From JBBROS01 sp963792675 (lineage in GTDB: Bacteria > Pseudomonadota > Alphaproteobacteria > Acetobacterales > Acetobacteraceae): 64,000 bases of DNA. The number at the start of each line of letters is the position of its first letter. Positions within the stretch are counted from its first letter, which is position 1. Both the position numbers and the translations under genes were made by a program. The notes beneath the pieces were generated by a model. The model had not been told where the DNA came from and did not search any database. It saw nothing but the letters and a program-made list of their open reading frames with translations. The stretch spans positions 2,232,001 through 2,296,000 of the forward strand of contig CAWBWT010000002.1 in the NCBI GenBank assembly GCA_963792675.1, in the 5' to 3' direction. Positions 8,055 through 16,452 of the stretch are shown here, piece by piece.

Positions 8055-9002
8055 TTACGATGGTGGGCCGGTGATCCCGTCGACCTCTTCGATCTCGTCG
8101 GGGGTCAGCCTCCAGCCGCCCGCGGCGACGTTTGCGGCGATCTGCTCCGGCTTGGTGGCGCCGGCGATCACGCTGCTGACCGGCGCGCGCGACAGCAGCC
8201 ACGAGAAGGCGAGCTCGAGGATGGTGTGGCCGCGCGACGTCGCGAAGTCATCCAGCTTCTCGGCAATGGCCCAGTTCTTCTCGGTCAGGTACTTGTCGGC
8301 TAGGCGTGCGGTCTTGGTCAGGCGCGCACCGTCCGGCATCGGCGTGTTGCGCTTGTATTTCCCGGTCAGCAAACCGCTGGCGAGCGGGAAGTAGGGCAGC
8401 AGGCCCAGACCGTAAGCGCGCATGGCCGGCATCAAATCGGTCTCGTGCCGGCGGACAACCAGGCTGACCTCGTCCTGGCAGGATACGAAGCCGGCCATGT
8501 TGTTGCTGCGCGCGGTCCAGGCCGCCTCCACCACCTGCCAAGCCGGAAAGTTGCTGCAGCCGTAATAGCGGATCTTGCCGGCGCGGGTGAGGTCTTCCAG
8601 CGCCCGCAACGTTTCCTCGACCGGGGTGAGCGGGTCCGGGAAATGCTGCTGGTACAGGTCGATCCAGTCGGTGCGCAGCCGCTTGAGGCTGGCCTCGACG
8701 GCGGCGACGATGTAGCGGCGGCTGGCGCCCTTCAACGTCTCGGCGTCGTCCATCGGCATGGCGAACTTGGAGGCCAGCACGATATCCTTGCGCCGGTGGC
8801 CGAGCAGTTCGCCCAGCACCGTCTCGGAGCCGCCGCGTTCGCCGTAGACGTCGGCGGTATCGAACAGGGTGATGCCGGCGTCCAGCGCGGCGTGCACCAC
8901 CTTGCGGCTGGCGTCGAGGTCAATGCGGCCGCCGAAATTGTTGCAGCCGAGGCCGATCGCCGAGACGCGCAGGCCGGAGCGGCCGAGGTTGCGGATCTCC
9001 AT
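8055..9002 (-). CDS. Aldo/keto reductase
   Basis: A 315-residue TIM-barrel NADPH-dependent oxidoreductase. The N-terminus GRSGLRVSAIGLGCNNFGGR is typical. Catalytic Asp and Tyr are in LFDTADVYGERGGSE and Lys in DIVLASKFAMP. A DLYQQHFPDPLTPVEET segment precedes the late NADP-binding part SSVIAGATKPEQIAANV. It reduces aldehydes or ketones; the substrate is not predictable. Its ATG shares a base with the stop of the preceding glutathionyl-hydroquinone reductase gene (TGATG), suggesting co-translation in a redox unit. Confidence 0.9.
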   Translation of the reverse strand: MEIRNLGRSGLRVSAIGLGCNNFGGRIDLDASRKVVHAALDAGITLFDTADVYGERGGSETVLGELLGHRRKDIVLASKFAMPMDDAETLKGASRRYIVAAVEASLKRLRTDWIDLYQQHFPDPLTPVEETLRALEDLTRAGKIRYYGCSNFPAWQVVEAAWTARSNNMAGFVSCQDEVSLVVRRHETDLMPAMRAYGLGLLPYFPLASGLLTGKYKRNTPMPDGARLTKTARLADKYLTEKNWAIAEKLDDFATSRGHTILELAFSWLLSRAPVSSVIAGATKPEQIAANVAAGGWRLTPDEIEEVDGITGPPS

Positions 9003-9961
9003 CAGGCGTATCGCACCCCGCGCTCGCGGAGGTGCGGGGAGTCCCAGTCGAGCAGCGGGCCGGCGGGGACGATGCCGTGCGGATTGATGGTCGGGTGGCT
9101 CATGTAATAGTGGCCTTTGATGTGGAGGAAATCGACGGTCGCCTTGATGCCGGGCTGGGCGTAGAGGTCGCGCGCATAGCCCCACAAATTGCGGTAGTCG
9201 GTGAGGCGGCGGAGGTTGCACTTGAAGTGCCCGACATAGACCGCGTCGAAGCGCACCAGGGTGGTGAACAGCCGCCAATCGGCTTCGGTAATGGCGTCGC
9301 CGCACAAGTATCGCCTGTGCGCGAGTTGATCCTCCAGCCAGTCCAGCGTCTCGAACAGCGGGTGGACGGCCGCCTCGTAGGCCTGTTGCGTGGTGGCGAA
9401 ACCGGCCTTGTAGACGCCGTTGTTGACGGAATCGTAGATGCGGGCATTGAGCGCGTCGATCTCGGGCCGCAGCGCTTCCGGGTAGGCGTCGCCGGGCTTG
9501 GCGCCGAGCCCGTCGAACGCCGTGTTGAACATGCGGATGATCTCGGCGCTCTCGTTGTTCACGATGGTGCGCGACTGCGTATCCCAAAGCACCGGCACGG
9601 TGACGCGGCTGGTGATGGTGGGGTCGGCACGGGTGTAGATCTCGTGCAGGGTGCGGGCGCCCTCCGGATCGGGCACGACGCCCGGGCCGGGTTTGAAGGT
9701 CCAGCCCTGCTCGGCCATATGCCAATGCACGATGCTGAGCGGGATCATGTCCTCGAGCCCCTTCAGCACCCTGAAGATCAGCGCGCGGTGAGCCCACGGG
9801 CAGGCGAGCGAAACATACAGGCGGTAACGGCCGGGCTCGGCGGGGAACCGCTCGTCGCCGAGTTGGTGGCGAAACCGGCTTTCGCTGCGCTGAAAGGCGC
9901 CGCCGGTTTTGCTGGTGTCATACCACTGGTCCTGCCAGCGGCCTTCGACGAGGAGGCCCAT
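9002..9961 (-). CDS. Glutathionyl-hydroquinone reductase (Xi-class GST, YqjG/ECM4 type)
   Basis: A 319-residue Xi-class glutathione transferase. The catalytic Cys is in the Cys-Pro-Trp-Ala motif of YVSLACPWAHRALIFRVLKG, and the C-terminal helical domain contains YDSVNNGVYKAGFATTQQAYE and AVYVGHFKCNLRRL, both family hallmarks. These enzymes reduce glutathionyl-hydroquinones back to hydroquinones in the cytoplasm. The downstream aldo/keto reductase overlaps by one base. A regulator and a DUF1194 gene lie upstream on the same strand. Confidence 0.93.
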   Translation of the reverse strand: MGLLVEGRWQDQWYDTSKTGGAFQRSESRFRHQLGDERFPAEPGRYRLYVSLACPWAHRALIFRVLKGLEDMIPLSIVHWHMAEQGWTFKPGPGVVPDPEGARTLHEIYTRADPTITSRVTVPVLWDTQSRTIVNNESAEIIRMFNTAFDGLGAKPGDAYPEALRPEIDALNARIYDSVNNGVYKAGFATTQQAYEAAVHPLFETLDWLEDQLAHRRYLCGDAITEADWRLFTTLVRFDAVYVGHFKCNLRRLTDYRNLWGYARDLYAQPGIKATVDFLHIKGHYYMSHPTINPHGIVPAGPLLDWDSPHLRERGVRYA

Positions 9962-10010
9962 TGGATGCGGTCCTTGCCTGCCGCGATGGGCTCACGCCCA
10001 CCGGCAACGG

Positions 10011-10727
10011 TTACGAGGGTGACTTCGCGGGCGCCAGCGTGGCGATCTCGTTAATCAGCTTGCGGGTCATCGCCTCGCCGAACGCCGGGAACTCGTGCAC
10101 CTCGACGACGAAGCTGCCGGGGCCGCCCACGACATTGGTGCGATACCACTCGGTCAAGCCGCCCGGCGGCTGCACATGGGCATAGGTGTAGCTGACCGGA
10201 TGGTCGTTGATGATGGCGAGGCCGTTGATGGTGACGCCCGCCGCAACCGCGTCGTCGCGGGCGGCCACCGCTTCCCGGCCGGCATTGTTGGTGCCGTCCC
10301 CGGCCACGTCGATGATCCGCCGCGTGGTCTCGACCGGCGCCTCGGCCAGCAACTGCATCGAGCGGTCGATGCCGGCGCTGATGCTGGTGCGGCCCCAAAA
10401 GGAGCGTGGCGCCCCCTCGATCGCATCCGCCATGGCGCGCAAGCTGTCCGGATCACGGACTACGCGCCACTCCATCACCGTCTTGACCTCGTACGACCCG
10501 GCGAACTCCACGTAGGCGACCGCAATGGCGCCGATCGCGCCGTTGCGGATGGCGGCGAGCACGCGCGGGTCCTGGAACGCCGCGGCATAGCCCTGTTTCT
10601 GCATCTGGAACTCGGTGTCGTCGACGCTGCGCGAGACGTCGCTGAGCAGCACCAAGGCGAGATCGACGGGCTCGGCGGCGCGGGCCACGCCGGGCAGCAA
10701 CAGCAGCAGCAGGGCGAGTGCACGCAT
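10011..10727 (-). CDS. DUF1194 VWA-like secreted protein
   Basis: A 238-residue protein with a signal peptide (ALALLLLLLPGVARAAEP). The mature part starts with DLALVLLSDVSRSVDDTEF, carrying a DxSxS metal-ion-dependent adhesion motif as in von Willebrand A domains. It then has RTSISAGIDRSMQLL and IDVAGDGTNNAGRE, which match DUF1194. Such proteins are predicted periplasmic or exported and have no assigned function. The ATG at 10727 was picked because the signal sequence starts there. It lies between the S24 regulator and the glutathione-linked enzymes on the same strand. Confidence 0.88.
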   Translation of the reverse strand: MRALALLLLLLPGVARAAEPVDLALVLLSDVSRSVDDTEFQMQKQGYAAAFQDPRVLAAIRNGAIGAIAVAYVEFAGSYEVKTVMEWRVVRDPDSLRAMADAIEGAPRSFWGRTSISAGIDRSMQLLAEAPVETTRRIIDVAGDGTNNAGREAVAARDDAVAAGVTINGLAIINDHPVSYTYAHVQPPGGLTEWYRTNVVGGPGSFVVEVHEFPAFGEAMTRKLINEIATLAPAKSPS

Positions 10728-10803
10728 CGGCGGCGGCCTCCGTTGACAAGGAGGCCATGGTGACGCGGGTCGCGGTCGAGGGAAAGGGGGGCGCTGCCGG
10801 CCG

Positions 10804-11444
10804 CTATTGGCTGGACCAAATGATCCGGTGCACCCACGCCACCTCGGCCAAATCGAAGCTGCGGTCAGCGGTGGGCGGGGTTGAGGCTGCGGAGTTCGAT
10901 GCGCTTGGCCGAGCGGCGGGCGAGCTGCTTGGCCATGACCTCGCCGGCAACCGTGCGGGCGACGACGCGGTCGCCGCGGCGGATCGGGGCGGCCGGCGAC
11001 ACCACCACGGTGTCGCCGTCGCGCAGCACCGGTTCCATGCTGTCGCCGGCGATCTCCAGCCCATAGGCATGCGGGTCGCCGATCTCCGGCAAGCTCATCT
11101 CGTCCCAGCCGGCGCCGACCGGAAAGCCGGCATCGTCGAAGAAGCCCGCGTTGCCGGCCTGCGCGAAGCCGAGCAGCGGAATGCGCCGGGGCGGCCGGGC
11201 GGAGCCGACGGTACGGGTGCCGGTGACGAGCGCGGTGAACTGCTCGAGGCTGGCGCCGGTGGCGTCGAGCACCTTGGCCAGGCTTTCGGTGCTCGGCCAC
11301 CGAGCGCGGCCATCGGGCATGCGGCGTTTGCTGGGGTTGAAGGTGGTGGGGTCGAGGCCCGACCGCTTGGCAAGGCCGGATGCAGATAAGCCGGTACTCG
11401 GCCGCGAGGGTGTCCAGGGCCCGCCAGATGTCGTCGTGTTTCAA
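10804..11444 (-). CDS. XRE/S24-type repressor (LexA-like peptidase domain), frameshifted
   Basis: Reconstructed, this is a helix-turn-helix plus S24 peptidase-fold regulator of about 212 residues. The N-terminal part reads LDTLAAEYGLSASGLAKRSG if one base is dropped near 11392. The S24 domain has EIAGDSMEPVLRDGD with the catalytic-type Ser and VMAKQLARR with the Lys. A second extra base near 10867 separates LRSLNPAH from the conserved C-terminus SFDLAEVAWVHRIIWSSQ. A TTG at 11444 fits the family N-terminus; an ATG at 11480 is the alternative. Both breaks are +1 and likely consensus errors. It heads a minus-strand run with DUF1194 and redox enzymes. Confidence 0.75.
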
Positions 11445-11516
11445 GACGCAGCCCCGAATCTCAAGATTGAGCCGGACCATCTAAGCTAGGAATTATGGCC
11501 AATGCAACTAGGAAAG

Positions 11517-11542
11517 TTCACCTTTACGTTAATTTCGGTGAA
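11517..11542. promoter_or_regulatory. Inverted repeat upstream of the S24 regulator
   Basis: TTCACC at 11517-11522 and GGTGAA at 11537-11542 form a perfect inverted repeat with a 14-base spacer in an AT-rich 76-base gap (11481-11556). It sits 37 to 73 bases before the possible regulator starts, where an autoregulatory operator would be. The gap is clearly richer in A/T than its surroundings, as expected of a promoter. Operator function is inference. Confidence 0.45.
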
Positions 11543-11556
11543 TTGCTCATCACTGG

Positions 11557-12618
11557 TCAACTGGGTTTAACAGATTGTTCCAGGATGGCGGCACGATGCT
11601 GCCATCCACGCCGGATCGCCCGCAGCGCCGGCCGCTCGACGCCGTAGCTGACCACCGTTGCCAAGCCCAGCACCAGGCCGAGTGCCGCCGCGACCGCCAG
11701 CCAATGCGGCCAGCCTGCTCGGTCGGCCGCGCGAAGGACGACGTAGGCCGGATACTCGTGAACCAAATAGAGCGAGTACGACACGGAGCCGAGCCAAACC
11801 AGCGGTGCGGTCGCGAGCCAACTGAAGTGGCCGCGGGAGGCGCCGAGGATGAGGCCCATCGCGGCCACGCACACGAGCGCCGGCCCCGGCGGAAAGGCGA
11901 CAAAGATCGTGACGAGGCAAACCGCGATCGTGGCAACGGACCAGCCTCGGTGTTGCCCGCGCCAAAGCTGGTACAGCATCATGCCCGCGACCAGGAACGT
12001 GGCATAGGGCAGCAGCAGGAGCTGGCGCGCACGCCATGGCAGGACGAGTCCGACCTGGCCCATGATGGCGTCGGCGAGGCAAAGCAGTGCCCAAGCCAGC
12101 GCGGCCCAACGCACGCGATGCCACTGGCCGGCCGCGAACAACGCCAGCGTGTAGGCGTAGAACATCAACTCGACCGCGAGGCTCCAGTAAACGCCGGCCA
12201 CGTTCGGCACGAGGACGTAGGCCTGCAGCATGGTCGCGTTGACCAGCACGTCCCGCAGCGACGGCGCGGCGCCCGGGAGCGGCCATAGCCCGACAACGGC
12301 GACAGTCAGCAGCAACGAGGCCCAGTAGGCCGGGTAGATGCGGGACACCCGGCTAACGATGAAGTCGGCCGGCGTCTTGCAGCGGTCCACCGTCCAGCTG
12401 ATCACGAAGCCGCTGATAAGGAAGAACCAAAGCACCGGGACCACGCCGAGATCGAGCGCGGTGAGACCCGGCAGCAGCGGCTCGGCGGGGGTATCGCGGC
12501 CCGCCATGAAATGCGGGTAGCGCAGCAGGACGTGGTAAAGGACGACCCAAAGTGCGGCGAGCCCGCGATAGGCGTCGAGCGCCTCGAGCCGGACGCGGGG
12601 TGCCGCCCCGGCCGTCAT
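11557..12618 (-). CDS. Acyltransferase family 3 membrane protein (OafA/YrhL-like)
   Basis: A 353-residue integral membrane O-acyltransferase with about ten hydrophobic segments. The family start motif is RLEALDAYRGLAALWVVLYH, followed by LRYPHF, a long loop and WFFLISGFVISWTVDR. The conserved RVSRIYPAYWASLLL is also present, and SYSLYLVHEYPAYVVLR lies near the end. These proteins acetylate or succinylate surface sugars or lipids at the inner membrane. Its ATG overlaps the stop of a 74-residue ORF (ATGA). No sugar-biosynthesis genes are close, so the acceptor is unknown. Confidence 0.88.
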   Translation of the reverse strand: MTAGAAPRVRLEALDAYRGLAALWVVLYHVLLRYPHFMAGRDTPAEPLLPGLTALDLGVVPVLWFFLISGFVISWTVDRCKTPADFIVSRVSRIYPAYWASLLLTVAVVGLWPLPGAAPSLRDVLVNATMLQAYVLVPNVAGVYWSLAVELMFYAYTLALFAAGQWHRVRWAALAWALLCLADAIMGQVGLVLPWRARQLLLLPYATFLVAGMMLYQLWRGQHRGWSVATIAVCLVTIFVAFPPGPALVCVAAMGLILGASRGHFSWLATAPLVWLGSVSYSLYLVHEYPAYVVLRAADRAGWPHWLAVAAALGLVLGLATVVSYGVERPALRAIRRGWQHRAAILEQSVKPS

Positions 12619-12839
12619 CTCGCCGGGCCGGCGTGCAGGATCTCGCTGCGGTGGCGGGCGCGGCCGGCGGGGGTGGTGGTGAAACGGCCGTCCGGCCGGG
12701 TCGCGGCGAAGCCCATTCCGGCCAGGCGCTCGAGGCACGGGCCATCCTTCAGCTGCGGCGGGCGGCCGTCATCGGCGGCCAGCACCAGGCGATGCAGCGC
12801 GGCGCGGCAGCAAGTCTCGAGATACGGCTCTTTCCACAT
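12615..12839 (-). CDS. Small uncharacterised protein coupled to the acyltransferase gene
   Basis: A 74-residue basic protein beginning MWKEPYLETCCRAALHRL and containing KDGPCLERLAGMGFAATRPD and TPAGRARHRSEIL, which reads like a small winged-helix-like fold. I do not recognise a named family. Its stop overlaps the acyltransferase start by 4 bases, and it is divergent from pyrD, both supporting a real gene. Codon positions look coding, with G/C in third positions. Confidence 0.6.
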   Translation of the reverse strand: MWKEPYLETCCRAALHRLVLAADDGRPPQLKDGPCLERLAGMGFAATRPDGRFTTTPAGRARHRSEILHAGPAR

Positions 12840-12920
12840 GGCTCTCGTCCGGGCGGCCGGACCCTACCGGGGCGGCCCGCACTTCTCAAGCGAGCCGGGA
12901 TCAGGCAGACAGCCCGCGCC

Positions 12921-13970
12921 ATGGTTCCTGCACTCGCCACCGCCCTGACCCCCTTACTGCGCCGGATGGACGCCGAGCGGGCGCATCGCTGGGCCGTGCT
13001 GGCGCTGCGCCTCGGCCTGGCCGGGCGCGAGCTTGGCAGCGATGCGGGCCTGGAGACCGAGGCGATGGGGCTGCGGTTTCGCAACCCGATCGGGCTGGCG
13101 GCCGGGTTCGACAAGGATGCGGTGGCGGTGCGCGGCCTGTCGCGGCTCGGCTTCGGCTTCGTCGAGACCGGGACGGTGACGCCGCGGCCGCAGGCGGGCA
13201 ATCCGGCGCCGCGGGTGTTTCGGCTGGAGGCGGACCGGGCGGTGATCAACCGCTACGGGCTGAACAATCGCGGGCTCGATGCCTACGTGGCGCAGCTGGC
13301 GAGCCTGCGGCCACGGCGCCGTGCCGCACCGGTCGGCGCCAATGTCGGGATCAACAAGGAAGGCGCCGATCCGGACCGCGACTACCCGGCGCTGATTGCC
13401 GCGGTGGCGCCGCATGCCGACTACGTGGTGATCAACGTCAGCTCGCCGAACACGCCGGGCCTGCGCGACCTGCAGGGCGAGGTGCAGCTGCGGCGCATCC
13501 TGGCCGCCGTGCGGGCCGCGGTCCCGGTGCGACCGCCGCTGCTGGTCAAGGTGGCGCCGGATCTGTCGGAGGCGGGGCTGGAGGCGGTGGTCGAGGCCGC
13601 GGTGGCGCATGGCGTCGAGGGCCTCGTGGTGGGCAACACCACCGTCGCGCGTCCGGCGACGCTGCGCTCGGCGCAGGCGGGGCAGGCGGGCGGGCTGTCC
13701 GGGCCGCCGCTGCTCGCGCTCAGCACGGCGGTGCTGGCGCGGGCCTACCGGCTCGCGGCCGGCCGCCTGGTGCTGATCGGCTGCGGCGGGGTCGGCAGCG
13801 GGGCGGACGTGCTTGCGAAGCTGCAGGCCGGGGCGAGCCTGGTGCAGGTCTACACGGCATTCACCTACGAGGGCCCGGCGATGGTGGGACGGCTGAAACG
13901 CGAGCTGCGGACGGCGTTGCGCGCGGCCGGTCTGCCGAACGTGGCTGCCGCGGTGGGGACGGCAGCGTGA
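12921..13970 (+). CDS. pyrD: Dihydroorotate dehydrogenase (quinone), class 2
   Basis: A 349-residue membrane-associated flavoenzyme that oxidises dihydroorotate to orotate with quinone in pyrimidine synthesis. An N-terminal amphipathic helix (LLRRMDAERAHRWAVLALRL) marks class 2. FMN-binding stretches include IGLAAGFDKDAVAVRGL and NRYGLNNRGLDAY. The catalytic Ser is in VINVSSPNTPGLRDLQG, and GCGGVGSGADVLAKLQAGAS is near the end. The TGA overlaps the GTG of the HAD hydrolase gene by 4 bases, so the two are coupled. Confidence 0.95.
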   Translation: MVPALATALTPLLRRMDAERAHRWAVLALRLGLAGRELGSDAGLETEAMGLRFRNPIGLAAGFDKDAVAVRGLSRLGFGFVETGTVTPRPQAGNPAPRVFRLEADRAVINRYGLNNRGLDAYVAQLASLRPRRRAAPVGANVGINKEGADPDRDYPALIAAVAPHADYVVINVSSPNTPGLRDLQGEVQLRRILAAVRAAVPVRPPLLVKVAPDLSEAGLEAVVEAAVAHGVEGLVVGNTTVARPATLRSAQAGQAGGLSGPPLLALSTAVLARAYRLAAGRLVLIGCGGVGSGADVLAKLQAGASLVQVYTAFTYEGPAMVGRLKRELRTALRAAGLPNVAAAVGTAA

Positions 13971-14817
13971 GGTTCGTTCGCGGGATGGCGAGCTTGCGGC
14001 CGGCTATGACGGCCTCATCCTCGATCTTTGGGGCGTGGTGCATGACGGGGTGCGCCCTTACCCCGGCGCTTGTGACTGCCTGGCGGAATTGCGGCGGGCG
14101 GGCAAGCGGATCGTGCTGCTGTCGAATGCGCCCCGCCGGGGCGAGCCGGTGCGGCGGCAGCTGAGCAAGATGGGCATCGAGGATGGGTTGTACGACGGCG
14201 TAATGACGTCCGGCGAGGCGTCGTTCCTGCTGCTGCGCGACCGGCCGGACGCCTGGTCGCAGGCGCTCGGCGACCGGGTGTACCACCTCGGTCCGGCGCG
14301 CGACCGCAACGTGATGCAGGGACTGCCGCTCCAGGTGCTGGACACGCCGGAAGGGGCGAGCTGCGTGTTGAACACCGGCCCCGACGACCACGCCAACCCG
14401 ACCGACCCGGCCGCTTACGACGACGAGCTGCGCCGATGCGCGGCGGCCGGCCTGCCGATGATCTGCGCCAACCCGGATCTCGAGGTGATCCGCGGCGGCG
14501 TCCGCGTCGTCTGCGCCGGCACCCTGGCCCGGCGCTACGCCGCGATGGGCGGCGACGTACGCGACATCGGCAAGCCCGACCCGCTGATCTACGGACCGGT
14601 GCTGGACATGCTGCAGGTGCCGAAGCCGCGCGTGCTGGCGGTGGGCGACGCGCTCCGCACCGACATCGCCGGCGCCGCGGCGGTCGGCGTGGATGCGTGC
14701 TGGGTGCTCGGCGGGCTGCACGGCGAGCACCTGGGCGAGGATCGTGCGGCGATCGAGGCCGAAGCCCAACAGGCCGGACTGTCGCCGGTGGCGGCAATCG
14801 GCTCGTTCGTCTGGTAG
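13967..14817 (+). CDS. TIGR01459-type HAD hydrolase, frameshifted near start
   Basis: A HAD phosphatase of class IIA (NagD-like), about 284 residues when repaired. Motif I is in LILDLWGVVHDGVRPYPG, motif II in IVLLSNAPRRGEPVRRQ, and the late motif in GKPDPLIYGPVL with LAVGDALRTDIAGAA. The GTG at 13967 overlaps the pyrD stop (GTGA). The first residues (MRFVRG) are in that frame and the rest in another; inserting one base after about 13986 gives a smooth N-terminus (RGIGELAAGYDGLILDLWG). Substrate is probably a small sugar phosphate or nucleotide; unknown. Confidence 0.8.
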
Positions 14818-14855
14818 GTTCGCCTGCGGCGATTTGGCCGAAGGAGCGGGGGCGA

Positions 14856-15428
14856 TCAGGCGTGGCCGGCGGCGCCGCTCAACAGGAGCGGGTCGATGCG
14901 CAGGATCGCCATCGCCCGGCGCCACTTGGTATCGTACTCGGCGTCGAACAGCACGTCGTGCGCGACGGGCGCGCTGAGCCAGACGTTGTCCTGCATCTCA
15001 CGGTCGAGCTGGCCCGGGCCCCAGCTCGCATAGCCCAGCGCCAGCAGCCCTTCGCGCGGACCGCGGCCGAGCGCGATCTCGTGCAGGATGTCGAGGCTGG
15101 CCGTCAGCGCCAGGTCGTCGGCGACCTGCAGGCTGCCGTCGCCGGTCCAATCCGCGGTGTGCAGCACGAAGCCGCGGCCATGATCGACCGGGCCCCCTTC
15201 GCACAGCCGGATCTGCCGGGCGGGCGGGGTCGGCTCCACGTCGAGCTGCTTGAGCAGGGCGTCGAAGCTCGGTTTGGCGAGCGGCCGGTTGAGCACGATG
15301 CCCATCGCGCCCTCGTCGGTGTGGGCGCAAACCAGGATCACGCTTTGGGCGAAGCGTGGGTCGTCCATCGCCGGCATGGCGATCAGCAATTGTCCGGTGA
15401 GAGAGGCGGCGTCGATCATGGTGGTCAT
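14856..15428 (-). CDS. YqgE/AlgH family protein (UPF0301)
   Basis: A 190-residue protein of the YqgE/AlgH family. SLTGQLLIAMPAMDDPRF near the start, VILVCAHTDEGAMGIVLNRP, IRLCEGGPVDHGRGFVLHT and ALGYASWGPGQLDREMQDN are the family signatures. The molecular function is unknown; AlgH was named for an effect on alginate in Pseudomonas. Two in-frame ATGs (15428 and 15419) are possible and the first was taken. It is divergent from the peroxiredoxin gene; the pair may share a 93-base promoter region. Confidence 0.92.
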   Translation of the reverse strand: MTTMIDAASLTGQLLIAMPAMDDPRFAQSVILVCAHTDEGAMGIVLNRPLAKPSFDALLKQLDVEPTPPARQIRLCEGGPVDHGRGFVLHTADWTGDGSLQVADDLALTASLDILHEIALGRGPREGLLALGYASWGPGQLDREMQDNVWLSAPVAHDVLFDAEYDTKWRRAMAILRIDPLLLSGAAGHA

Positions 15429-15521
15429 GTTGGCCCACCATAGCGCTGGAGCAAGCGGGAAGGTGACACCATCTCGGGCTGCGGCTACGAACTCGCTAAT
15501 CACCGTGAAGGACACACGCCC

Positions 15522-16001
15522 ATGATCAAGGTCGGCGACACCATTCCAAGCACCAAGCTGACGATGGTGACCGCGGAAGGTCCCAAGGAGATCTCGACCG
15601 ACGACGTGTTCGGGGCGAAGAAAGTGGTGCTGTTCGCGGTGCCCGGTGCGTTCACGCCCACCTGCAGCGCGCGGCATCTGCCGGGATACCTGCAGAACAT
15701 CGAGGCGCTGCAGGAGAAGGGCGTCGACACGATCGCCTGCATGGCGGTCAACGACGCCTTCGTACTAGGCGCCTGGGCGCGCGACCAGGGTGTGGACGGG
15801 CGCATCCTGATGCTGGCCGACGGCGCCGCCGCGTTCACCAAGGCGCTCGGGCTCGAACTCGATCTGACGGCGCGGGGCATGGGCATCCGCAGCCAGCGGT
15901 TCGCGATGGTGGTGCAGGACAAGGTCGTGAGCTCGCTGGCCATCGAGCAGCCCGGCGGATTTGAGGTGAGCAAGGCCGAGAGCGTGCTGGCGACACTGTA
16001 A
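15522..16001 (+). CDS. Peroxiredoxin, Prx5 type
   Basis: A 159-residue thioredoxin-fold peroxidase. The peroxidatic Cys is in the Prx5 motif VPGAFTPTCSARHLPGY, with ACMAVNDAFVLGAWARDQG and RFAMVVQDKVVSSLAIE later. It reduces hydrogen peroxide and alkyl peroxides in the cytoplasm, probably with glutathione/glutaredoxin. AAGGA lies about 10 bases before the ATG. A hairpin at 16012 follows the stop. Confidence 0.94.
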   Translation: MIKVGDTIPSTKLTMVTAEGPKEISTDDVFGAKKVVLFAVPGAFTPTCSARHLPGYLQNIEALQEKGVDTIACMAVNDAFVLGAWARDQGVDGRILMLADGAAAFTKALGLELDLTARGMGIRSQRFAMVVQDKVVSSLAIEQPGGFEVSKAESVLATL

Positions 16002-16004
16002 GGG

Positions 16005-16400
16005 TCAAAGGCGCAGGCTTCGATGAAGCCTGTGCAGACGTCGCGGCCAGTTCCTTAGGTACTCTTGATAGATCGTGTGATCGCTGCTCTGGAATGCTCC
16101 TTGTATCTTGCCCGGCTCAGACCGGTTGCGAATGGTAGAGCCGTCAGAAAAGGTCAGCTCGATACCATCGTTCCATTTGAAGCTGGTTATAGTTTCTCCG
16201 ATAAGGGTCCACAGGACATACAGGTTCCCGGAACGCGTTGTGCAGTCGATGCGAGTGCTGTCACCTGTTTTGGACGTGATGGTGAACGGTCCAAACATTT
16301 GCGCAAAGAAGTTTCTGAAGTTCAGATCGCACCCGGACAATTCAAGATTGATCCGGATCAGTTCGTCGCCGACGATGTTCAATCTGGCAAACGCGGTCAC
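16005..16400 (-). CDS. Uncharacterised protein of atypical base composition
   Basis: A 131-residue ORF with a GTG start and no recognised family. It contains TITSKTGDSTRIDCTTRSGN and TSFKWNDGIELTFSDGSTIR, suggesting a beta-rich fold. Its base composition is near 50% GC by eye, clearly below the surrounding 70%, and codon use includes many A/T-ending codons, pointing to recent acquisition. The end of the ORF overlaps the hairpin after the peroxiredoxin gene. Whether it is expressed cannot be judged. Confidence 0.55.
   Translation of the reverse strand: MTAFARLNIVGDELIRINLELSGCDLNFRNFFAQMFGPFTITSKTGDSTRIDCTTRSGNLYVLWTLIGETITSFKWNDGIELTFSDGSTIRNRSEPGKIQGAFQSSDHTIYQEYLRNWPRRLHRLHRSLRL
16012..16036 (+). 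terminator. Terminator hairpin after the peroxiredoxin gene
   Basis: GCGCAGGCTTC at 16012-16022 pairs with GAAGCCTGTGC at 16026-16036 (one G-U pair) around a GAT loop, 11 bases after the peroxiredoxin stop. No T run follows. It also overlaps the tail of the opposite-strand orphan ORF. Confidence 0.6.
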
Positions 16401-16452
16401 AACCAGCCCCTTTCTGTCTCAGTGCCACCGACGAGCGCCGTGAAAGCGGCTC

